Source: Strongylocentrotus droebachiensis
Taxonomy: Eukaryota > Echinodermata > Echinoidea > Camarodonta > Strongylocentrotidae
Length of the DNA: 64,000 bases
Assembly (NCBI GenBank): GCA_035222895.1
Contig: JAVYIG010007520.1
Coordinates: forward strand, 1 to 64,000
Direction of reading: 5' to 3'
A program made the position numbers and the translations under genes. Numbering within the stretch: the first letter of the stretch is position 1; each line of letters starts with the position of its first letter. This document shows, piece by piece, positions 9,933 to 21,900 of this stretch. The notes below the pieces were generated by a model, which ran no database searches, was not told where the DNA came from, and was given only the letters and a program-made list of their open reading frames with translations.

Positions 9933-12900
9933 CTGTAAGGTCTGGTGGTAATATTTGAATATTCAATCAGCACCCGAAATTCTCCTTTTTTCACTTTTAG
10001 AATATCCACCAAAAAAGAATAGTGATTTCAAAATTCAAATCCCTAAAAAGGAAATGGATGGAATTATTTGCGACATATCACAATGAAAACAAAAAATGAA
10101 AAAAGCTATAATTAAATGTCAACCAAACACTATGATGTTGACCTACTAACCTAAAAAAAGGACTTCTGTCACCATGTGACCTTTGACCTACTTAATCTAA
10201 TGGGACTGTCTTCATATGGGGATACATACTACATACATTCTTGAGATATCGCAATAGCAAGGCTGAAACCTATAATTTCAGAAATTGACCTGTGACCTTA
10301 GACCTTTGACCTAATAACCCCTAATCGGATAAGATTGTCTTCCTATGGTAAATAATATTACCATAGCTCAACGTCACCATTTCTACAACCATGTTTGAGC
10401 CTCATATCTCTAGTGGTTATATAGAGATTTTGCAATAACGAGGCTTAATAGCTGGAATTTCAGAAATTGACCTCTGTAACCTTTGACCTACTAACCCTTG
10501 ATATAATCAAATCGCCTTCCTATGATAATATCATCATCAAGTTTGAAGTTCATACCTCAAGTGGTTCTTGAGATTTTGCGATAATGAGAAAGTGACGGAT
10601 GGATGGACAAACCAAAACATTACCGTATTTGCCGGCGTAAAGGCTGCAGTATTTTTGGAAGAGAAAATATCAAAAAGTCGGGGTGCGGCCTTTACGGCGA
10701 AACAGAAAAAAAAAGAAAAAAAAGTCAAAACCAGCACGAATTTGTACATATGGGACTAGATCTACCAACGGTACAATAACTATACATTTCCACACATCTT
10801 ACCGACAATTTAATCTTGCATTGTTGACATGAAGACGAAAATAAACTTCCAAAAACAACATCTGCCGATAGATTTTGATCTAAGTTCATGCCAATGCATT
10901 GCAAAAGTAAAAGAAGTGCCCGTTTAACGCCGGGAGCTGCCGCGAAGCATCCAGCACGCGAAGTCGCCATTTTCAATCCATTTCAATGACTACATCACAG
11001 AAAACTGCAGTGTTTGGTATCAGTGCAGGATGGCCGAGCGGTTTAAGGCGGTGATTTTAGTCACATCAACATTGGTACGCAAGAGATCGAATCCCGACTT
11101 TGGCAAAAGATTTTTTTTTTTTTTTTTAAATGTCAAAATCGGGGGTGCGGCCTATACGGCGCTGCGGCCTTATCGCCGGCAAATACGGTATGCCTTCGGC
11201 ACCGCATTCGGTGGGCGGAGGCATTAAATGTATAAGAGATCATTGTCAAGCAGAAAAACTAAGAACAAATCAAATCATAAACATTCTGGTTGCAGCTATT
11301 TATATATCATTCAAATGTGCATTTCTATCATATACAATTAAGCTGTTACTGCATATTTAGTTCTGTTAGATATGAAATCTTGTTTTTGTATTAAGTCGAG
11401 GTGAGGTAAACAGTATTAATTGTATGCATCATTGACATGCATCTTTCTCACTTCCCTTTAGAGGTTCTTTATATATTTTTTTATATATAGCTCTATAAGT
11501 CTACAGGCTTTTTTTTATCACATATGCTTTACTAACCTTTCCAAAGATGTGGGGGTGTGAAGAAATGAGTTCAAGTCATCACAATCAACTCCATTGAACC
11601 TGAAGTTTCCCTTCCTGATCTGAGGAAAACAACCCTGTAACATATAACAGCAATATTGCTTGTAAACCTCATATCAGTTACTAGTAAGTGGATCTATTTC
11701 ATTCTGGCATATAATCTATTTTAAGGGGAATACACTCAAAAGCTACAGTTACGAAATGAAAAAAAGAAGAAAAACAAACTATGAAGAATTACAACAACAA
11801 AAAACTAAAAGTAAGACAAATTTTGCGCAAGAGATTTACAAAAAATTCAAAAAGAAATTGATCCAATAAATATTGCTATTTCATGAAAACCCTTAATATT
11901 AATCATAGTGGTAGTTTTACTGTAGTAGTACTGGTAGTAGTATCCACTATAGCAGTAGTAATTTAAATAGGGTATCGACGTCAAGTTAAAAAAAACAAAA
12001 AACACTACCTGTTAGAGAATTCTTTATACTTTTTCTCATACTGCCGTGTGAGTCAAAAACAAGTTTACGCCTAGAAAATTGCTAATTATTTTTAAAAATC
12101 ATCTATGAACAGTAAATTATTATGCAGCGTCGTTGAAAGGAAAGTGACTCAAGTTCAACGAAAAAAGCATTTACGTTAGTGACGACGTTTATCCATCCAA
12201 TCGCAAAGATCATAAGATTCTAACTAGAAATGCAATCGTGTCACAACGATGTGCGTGCAATGACGCCGTGTTTCTACGTGTCGAACGAAAGAGCTTCTCT
12301 CGGACAATCCAGAGCAATTTGTACGAAGTCTTTAGCTTGTGTTATATTGGCGACAGGTAGGGCGAAAGAAAGGCCTCAATAGTGACCTTGATGGGATGGT
12401 AGTGACTATGCCTACGATGTTTGAAAGAAATTGGGATAGGGGAAAGAACCTAGAAAGGGCTCGCAAGCACTGCGTGCAAAAACCGATGGGATTAGTTGGA
12501 TGTTCGTCATTGCAATCAAGATCGTTCTAGGGGTCAAAAGCGTGAACCCGATTTGCCCCATAGACAATGCGTGTAATGCATGGGCGGAAAACGTACAGGA
12601 TCTGTATTATGACAGGAGTTAAATTGTTTTTTCTCTCTCTCTTTGGGTCTCTTTATGGGCCGTATATGGTATCATTGGAAAGAGAATTTCATGGTTGTTA
12701 TTGTAAACTACTCTCTTTTTTTCTATGATAATCCTATCGAAACATGTGATGTAAAATAGATTTAAAGGACAAAATGGCGTCTTAAATGGCCCCCTTGACT
12801 AATTTCAAAAATCCGGCCACGAGGTGCCCTGCGTATTGCATCTCGGAATGTCATTGCAAATTTTCAAGGAAAAAAAAAGATGTTTAGGGGGCGAAAAGTA

Positions 12901-15900
12901 GTCTGAAAAAATGACGTCATGGCCGATAAGTGTTATAATCGGGCGGAATTCGTATAGTGACCCTCGTTCAAATGCGATTTACTCACAATTTTCTGTGTAA
13001 ACATATACCATACTTGGTATCATTCGAAAGGGCACTTCATTGCGGTCAGTTTGACACTATTGTCATCTGCACGCAATGTACTGCACGCATTAAAGGCGCT
13101 ATTACGTAATGTATAGCAAATTCATCATTTTTGGCGATAACTTTGCGCTGACGTTATTAAAATTTACCAAACTTGGCAGACAGTTGTCACGTATATGGAT
13201 ACATGTGTCTGCCAAGTTTCATTGATGTAGATACAAAGATCGTCATTTTAGAGCAAGTTGAAGTTATTTCGGAATTTTCTTGAAAATGGCGAATTTGGAG
13301 GGCAATTTTCGCAAATTTGGTCAGTGATATGGTATATAATTTTGTATATGGCTGGAAAGGACATATCCTCAAGTATCTAAATCCAAAAAAGGGTACGGGT
13401 TTGCCAAGCCATTATGGAGATACGGCCACAGAGAGAAAGCCAATTCCCAGAACTTTAGAGGGCGGGATTTATGTTGTGCAAAGCCATTGGAGCGTGAAAT
13501 TTGGCATGGCTATGTGCAATTATGGGATAAAGATACTGTGAGATTTAAATACAAAACGGAATTTATATGAGAAAGTTATGGCAGTTTTAGATTATTTAGG
13601 GGTCCATTTTTCAAGAACTTGAGAGATTTTTGACGGAGTCGGTTTTAGATTTGAATTTCGAGTATGAAGATGGCATTTTGAAGGTCAAGTCATGTGTCGC
13701 AGATGAAAGAACATCTCTCAGACTATCTAGAGGAATTTGTTACAAGTTTGTAGGATGAAGGATAGTGGAGATAGGAAGGAAGATATAAAGGCCTTAAAAT
13801 GGACCAGAAACGGACAAAATGGCGCCTGGACGGTCATGCATGAGTGATTTCGGAAATCGAAGAATGTAGTGACCTTGATGAGATGTTAGAGACTATGCCT
13901 ATGAAATTTAAAAGGAAAAGGACATGAGGAAAGCACCTAACTAGGAATGACAAACACTACGTGCAAAACGAATGGGATTTCAGGACGAAAAGGAAAAGGA
14001 AACTAGAAATGCAATCGTGTCACAACGATGTGCGTGCAATGACGCCGTGTTTCTACGTGTCAAACGAAAGAGCTTCTCTCGCCCTATCCAGAGCAATTTG
14101 TACGAAGTCTGTAGCTTCTGTGATATTGAAGATAGGTAGGGCGAAAGAAAGGCCTCAACAGTGACCTTGATGGGATGGTAGTGACTATGCCTACGAAGTT
14201 TGAAAGAAATTGGGATAGGGGAAAGAACCTAGAAAGGGCTCGCAAGCACTGCGTGCAAAAACCAAGGGGATTTGGTGCATGTTCGTCATTACAATCAAGA
14301 TCGATCTGGGGGTCAAAAGCGTGAACCCAATATGCCCCATAGACAATGCGTGTAATGCATGAGCGGAAAACGTACAGGATCTGTATTATGACCGGAGTTA
14401 AATTGTTTTTTCTCTCTCTCTTTATGTCTCTTTATGTGCCGTATTTGGTATCATTAGAAAGAGAATTTCATGGTGTTTATTGTAAACCACTCTCTTTTTT
14501 TCTATGATAATCCTATCGAAACACGTGATGTAAAATAGATTTATAGGACAAAATGGCGTCTTAAATGGCCCCATTGACCAATTTTAAAAATCCGGCCAAA
14601 AGGTGCCCTGCGTATTGGAACTCGGCATGTCACTGCAAATTTTCAAGGAAAAAAAAGGACGTTTAAGGGGCGAAAAGCAGTCTGAAAAAATGACGTCATA
14701 GCCGATACGTGTTAGATTCGGGCGGAAACTCGGCGGAATTCGTGTAGTGACCTTTGTTCAAATGCGATTTATTCACAATTTTCTGTGTGAACATATACTA
14801 TACTTGGTATCATTCGAAAGGGCACTTCATTGCGGTCAGTTTGACACCATTGTTATCTTCGCGCAATGTATTGCACGCATTAAACGCGCTATTACGTAAT
14901 GCATAGTAAATTCATCATTTTTGGCGATAACTTTGCGCTGATATATTCGAATTTTACCAAACTTAGCGGACAGTTGTCACGTATATGGATACATATGTAT
15001 GCCAAGTGTCATTGATGTAGGTATAAAGATCGCTAATTTAGAGCAATTTGAAGTTATTTCTCAATTTTCTTGAAAATGGCGAATTTGGTGGGCATTTTTC
15101 GCAAAGTCGGTCAGTGTTAGGGTGTATAATTTTGTATATGGCTGGAAAGGGCATATCCTCAAGTATCTAAATCCAAAAAAGGGTACGGGTCTGCCAAGCC
15201 ATAATGGAGATACGGCCACAGAAAGAAATCCCATTCCCAGAACTTTAGAGGGCGCTATTTATGTTTTGCATAGCCATTGGAGCGTGAAATTTGGCATGGC
15301 TATGTGCAATTATGAGATAAAGATACTGTGAGATTTAAATACAAAACGGAATTTATATGAGAAAGTTATGGCAGTTTTAGATTATTTAGGGGTCCATTTT
15401 TCAAGAATTTTAGAGATTTTTGACGGAGTCGGTTTCTGATGTGAATTTTGAGTACGAAGTTGGCATTTTGAAGGTCAGGTCATGCGTCGCAGATAAAAGA
15501 ACATCTCTTAGACTATCTAGAGGAATTTGTTAGAAATGTGTAGGATCTAGGATAGTGGAGATAGGAAGGAAGAAAGAAAGCCCTTAAAATGGACCAGAAA
15601 CGGACAAAATGGCGCCTGGACGGTCATGCATGAGTGATTTCGAAAATCGAAGAATGTAGTGACCTGGATGAGATGCTAGAGATGATGCCTAAGAAATTTG
15701 AAAGGAAAAGGACTTGAGGAAAGTACCTAACTAGGAAGGACAAGCACTACGTGCAAAACGAATGGGATTTTTGGACGATAAGGAGAATATTAATGGGGCA
15801 GAATGTGAACGAAAACAAGGCAATGACGAAGGTCGTCATTGCAATTAAAAAAGTGCATGAGTTACGAGATGCAGACCACTTTGTTTTTGTCGCCTGGTCA

Positions 15901-18900
15901 ATCCACAGAGTTATCAAATGGAATGAAGGGGGCAAAGATGGCAGAGGATCGCTAAAAACGGTTCGGATGATGGATATGTTAAACGCGGAGAAAGTCCAGC
16001 ACAGAATAATGTATCACCCTAATGATAATCTCTCTTCTGTTTTCTTTTCAAATATCACGGACATGGGAGAGCAAGCTTAGCAGAGATGCCAACCCTATAT
16101 GATGGTAGCCTATAATCTAGGCGGAGTGCCGAGCTTTTTTTTTTGCTGCTAGACTAACCCTAAGCAGAACGTCTGATACGGCGAGACTACGAACCGTGAG
16201 TCGCGAAGCGGCTCACCGCCTATACTCACTGGTCTAGCTTTAGTCGTTGTTTTTTTATTATCGACCCTGAATCCGTGGCAGTTTTTGTACGAAAAACTGC
16301 CACGGATTCATTGTCGATAATAAAAAAACGACTAAAGCTAGACCAGTGAGTATAGGCGGTGCGCGCGCGGCTCACGGTTCGTAGTCTCGCCGTATCAGAC
16401 GTTCTGCTTAAGGTTAGTCTAGCAGCAAAGAAAAAATCTCGGCACTCCGCCTAGATTATAGGCTAATATGATGGCTGTCAGTAACATTTACCATATTTGT
16501 CCGTAACAAATGGGGGTCTTTCCGGAACGCAAGACACCGCAGCATAATTTTCGCGCAAAACGTACACAAACACCCAATCACTCTTACTGCATTTCGAACC
16601 TACCATTTTTAAGTCCAAAATAAAGATGTGCATAAAAACGTTTTTAAAAATCTGTTTCCAGTCAAAGGATCTCCTCCTTGGGTACTCGCTCTTTTGAGTG
16701 AATCCATGATAATATTCAGGAAGAAAACACCTCGTTCAAGCGTCGAATGGCAAATTCGAATCCACAGTCAAACGGCAGAACTCACACGTACACTCACGAT
16801 CACCAGTACCACAGACACTCCAGCCCAGGCCGCTAGGCCCGGCGTTCATGAACAACAACACACCGTATATCGCACTTGCAATGTGCCCACTGAATCACCG
16901 AAGTCTTCGCTACTATACTTTGAATGGGTATTGCGGGCGCCGCGCGCACGATCATCTACCACCATGCTCCCCCCAAAATGCACGACCGCACACTAGTATC
17001 AAAACAGTAATAACGGCGGCCGTGTTGTTTCGGAATTAAACAAGATGGCGGCGGACGGACCATGTGCGTGAAAGTGCCTATCCAGTGTAGTCAATGCTAT
17101 GTATGGAAAGCCAAATTCCCCAAAATCGGAACGTTCCGTTTTTTAGGGCTATAAAAACTTCAAAAACGGAACAGTTCCGTTAAAATCGGAACGGTTGGCA
17201 TGTCTGGCATAGTATACAATTCAATGCAGGAACCCTGATGTCAAAATAGGTACTTTGATTTTTCCATATGATGCCTGAGGCGTCACAGGTTGTTTTATTT
17301 GTTTTTCTTTGTTTTACCCTCTACTTAATTAAGATTCATGCAAATAATTTATTTAGGATACAAATAACACAATGCATAAGTTTGTATTGATCCATAAGTT
17401 GAAGAAAACTGCTGATGTATTTTCAAACTTAAAGAAAAATGAGATAAGATAAATATTATACTTTTATCGCTCAATGTATGTGGTTTATGAGATTATGTTA
17501 AACGGAAGAAAATGTTTAAGTACTTACAGAATAAGAAGGTAGACATTCTCTATCAACTCTATCAAGACATATCATGAAACCCATGATTAAATATTCATAC
17601 TTCAAACAATACAACTTTTAAAAAGTGGGACATTTTTTCTGACTCACTCTGTAGTTTGCTTTCATTCCATTTTTCATGACTGTTCCAATATAATACCAAG
17701 TGAAAGGCCTTAATAAAAAAGGGTGTTTGGCGAAGAAAAAAAAAAATATATATGTGCACCATAAAATGATACCATTTTTGCTCTTTCTGTCTTTCAATGA
17801 CCCTTCGTCATGACATTTACATTAGTACACACATACTTGTATGGATCGTGCCTTTGCTTTCAATGTAGAGAAGAACTCCTCATTGAGATTCCTTCTAAGT
17901 GTCAGGTCAGTCAGGTTTGGCATAAAACACAGTGCTTCTGCTAGGTGATGTGATGAGGCTGATGCGAGACACTGGACATCATCAAGCACAAGAGTCTGGA
18001 CCTGCATTGTGTGTGAATATAGTTAAGCAGCACGTCTATACATGCATATGTTTTATTTATTAATTGTTTATCGTATTCTTACATTTTACACAAATTCTAT
18101 CAATTTCATAGATGCATTCATAAAAAAAATTCAACAAAAATATTGAAATAGATTATAGTTTCAAATTCAATTCTTGTCTCTTGAAGTAAAAGAACTCATA
18201 AAAGTTTCTATGGTAAGAACAATATAGTAAGAGTGATTAAAAAATAATTAAATATGTACTCTTAAAGGGCTTCCAACCTGTTGCATTGATAGGTCCTAAT
18301 GCTACTAACACTGAAATGAATGATACCCATACATATACATTTGCTATAAATGTATTAAAGGTATTCATAACCCTGAGTTTCATGTCCACAAGATCCCTAA
18401 GTCAAGAGGTTTGTTGCTATGGAAGAGTTTGGTAAATTCAAGCCTTTATTAGAATTGGCCCTTAAAAGACTATATGAAACTTTTCCCCTATGAATCAAAC
18501 ATGGACAAAGTTGGATATAGATTATTGATAAAAACAATATCAATCTTATACACACATGATTTGCAACTAAATCAGTACATGTGAAGTTTGCATTTATGCC
18601 ATATTTTATGACCGTTCCAATATATCAAATGGACTTGAAAAAGGGTGCTTGAAAACACAAACATAATATTTATATACATGTGCACCATATGACCATTACT
18701 GCTCTTTCTGTCTAGCAATGGCCTTCTACATCACATTTACATTAGGACACAGCACTACACACATACATGTATGGATGATGCCTTTGCTTTCAATGTCAAG
18801 TTGAACTGCTCAGTGAGACCCCCTCCAAGTGTCAGGTTAGTGAGGTCTGGCATAGTACACAGTGCTTCTGCTAGGTGATGTGATGAGGCTGGTGTGGGAC

Positions 18901-21900
18901 ACTGCAGGCCAGTTAAGAACATGAGAGTCTGGACCTGCATTGTTTGTAAATATACTTAAGCTGCTCGTCTATACACGCATGTTTTATTTACTAATTTCTG
19001 ACTGTATTCTTACATTTCACACAAATTCAGTTCCTTACATGGCTGTATTCATAATAAAATTCTCAGCAACAATGATTAAATAGATTTTGTTTTCAAATTC
19101 AATACTTGTCTATTGAGAAGTAAAAAAATACTATTGAGAGGATGATTAGTAAGATTGATTAACCAAAAAATTATATATCTATTCTTAAAAGGGCTTTCAA
19201 CCTGTTTGCATTGATGATGCCTTCTCCTACTTACACTGTAATTTATAATACCCGTAAATATGCATTTGCTATTAAAGAGAAGGTTGAGTTCTGGGAAGAG
19301 GTGAAAAAAAAATTGTGAGCGTTATCATTCTTATTATGCAAGTGTGGAAGAACATCAGATAAGACATGTTCCCTGAAAAGCATGGCTCTTCAAATGCCTT
19401 CATATTCTAAATATGTCATGTAACATCGTAAAACTCCGGGGTAGGATTTTTACCCCACGTGTTCGTGTAGTTCCATATACATCTTTCTGTGTACAGTGTT
19501 TGTAACTTTACCAAGACTTGGCCAAATTTCTTATCATTTTGATGATTCCAGAACCTTGCAATATACACAAATCTTATACGCTAGATTAGGCCTTCTCAAC
19601 TAGTTTATTAGAAGTGCCAAAACAAAAATTTATTGAGGTTGAAGTGCCAACCTGTATGTTTGGTGACTGTGATGCGAGGGAGCGTAGCGACCGAGCCGAT
19701 ACCGGGAGGGGTCCAGGGGTAAAAGCTCCAGGAAGCTAGTGGATTTTAGGGCTTTTTTAAGGCCCAGATGTGGTATTTTTACCACCTTTTTATTCCATAA
19801 AATATCAATCATAATTTCATATTGAAGTGAAATAATTAGTACAATTCCTGGGTAAAATCTACACTGTAAGTAAATTTATATGTAGTTATTTTGGTGCAAT
19901 AAACACGGAAAATGTCAAAATCAAGTGAAAATGAAACAAACAAAATAGTTTGCTTACATTTTGGGCTCATCTTCGACTGCGACTTTTTGATTTTGCTGAG
20001 TCTTTTAATTTTTATTTATTTTTTATAATTTTTTTGGAACAGCCGTGTGCCACTCCGACCGTGTGCGCCACCAGTTGAGAAGGCCTGCGCTAGATGATCA
20101 GCCTTTTCTGGTCGATTCCACACCGTTTCTTTCACAATGCAATCGCATGACCAGAACTCAACTTCATCTTTAATGTATACAAGTTAAAGGTATTCATAAC
20201 TTTGGATTTCTTGTGCACAATATGCCTAATTCTGGTGTGTTTTTTATGTGCAATGTTACAGTTTGGTAAATTCAAGCATCGATTGAAATTGGTTCTTAAA
20301 AAAAACTATATGACATATTTTTCCTATCAATCAAACTTGGAAAAGGTTGGATATTGATTATTGATCAAAACAATGTCAATCTTATACACACTTCAATTTC
20401 AAGTGAATCAGCACATGCGTAGTTTGCTTTCCTTCAATTTTGCATTACTATTCCTACATATTCTGTGAATGGCATTCAAAGAACAAAAGTGTGTTTGGAA
20501 TATAAAAAAAAACTATATACATTTGCATCATATAATCACCAATACTCTTCTTCAATGACCCTTGAAATTACGTATATATTAGTACATGTGTACCTGTATG
20601 GATGATGCTTTTGCTTCCAATGCGGAGTAGAACTCCTCATTGAGATTAATTTGAAGTGTCAGGTCAGTCAGGTTTTGCATTAAACACAGTGCTTCTGCTA
20701 GGTGATGCGATGAGGCTGAAGGGGTACACTTATAATCAATAAGCTTGAGAGTCTGGACCTGCATTCATGGTGAACATAATTAAGCATCACGTCTTTATAT
20801 ACATCATATGTTTTTTAAAACTAATCTCTCATTGTATTCTAACATTTCACAACAATTCTATTAATTACATAGTTGCATGTATAATAATGCAGACTGCTTG
20901 CATTGTTGCATTTGAGGTGAGACAGCTCAGTCGGTAGAGCAGTGGTCTCGTAATCCGGTGACCCCAGTTCGAAACGAAGGCGATGCGCTAGTGCCCTTTG
21001 GTAAGGCATTAATCCTCATTACCAGGTCCCTCGGAGAGGACCGAAAGCCGTCGGCCGTCTGGTTGCTTACTTACAAGCATTTATGCTTTCTTAGCAGTCA
21101 GGTAAAATAACCACGACCACATATACATGGTGCAATACAATTGTTAAGTCCCAATCCTAATAACACTCAAATTAATTATACTCTGAAATAAGCATTTGCT
21201 ATAGTAGCAAATAACTCTGGATTTCATGTGCACAAGACTCCTAAGTCAGGAGGTTTGTTGCTTTGGTACAGTTCGGTAAATTCACGTCTTTATGAAGATT
21301 GGCTCTTAAAAACTAAATAACATATGTTTCCTATCAATCAAACTCAGAAAAGGTAGGATATTGATAATTTATCAAAACATTGTAAATCTTATACACACTT
21401 GAATTTCAACTGGATCAGCATATGCGTAGTTTGATTTGATTCCATATTTCACGACTGTTCCAATACATATGACCATTACTGCCGTTTCTGTCTATCAATG
21501 ACCCTCTCCATGCAGTTACATTAGGACACACGTACCTGTATGGATGATGCCTTTGCTTTCAATGTAGAGTAGAACTCTTCAGTGAGAAGCATTACAAGTT
21601 TCAGGTCAGTCAGGTTTGGCATAGAACACAGTGCTTCTACTAGGTGATGTGACGAGGCTGGTGTAGAACGCTTGGCATCATCAAGCTCAAGAGTTTGGAC
21701 CTGCATGGTTTGTCAATATAGTTAAGCAGCACGTCTATACATGCATATGTTTTATTTACTAATTTTTCATTGAATTCTTACATTTCACATGAATTCTATT
21801 AGTTCCATAGTTGCAATTATAATAATATTCTCACAAAAAATGATTGAATATATTTTATTTTCAAATTGTATTCTTGTCTATTGCAATTTAAAAAAAACAC

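Noticed and set aside
9193..9951. Plus-strand frames across the 63-bp repeat (VEGGLMVLMAHLESVHQPW units)
   Set aside because: The minus-strand frame is selected by splice phase from the 98-nt exon in both gene copies; the plus frames have no exon context.
15751..16080. Plus-strand 109-codon ORF
   Set aside because: Overlaps the end of the second 1.78-kb repeat, resembles no family and has no equivalent open frame in copy one.
17041..17070. Gene start at CAAGATGGCGGCGG
   Set aside because: The frame closes after eight codons and no donor or downstream exon could be found.
20911..21000. Functional tRNA gene
   Set aside because: A and B boxes are present but the stems do not fold into an intact tRNA and the sequence continues into a SINE body; two copies sit at paralogous sites.
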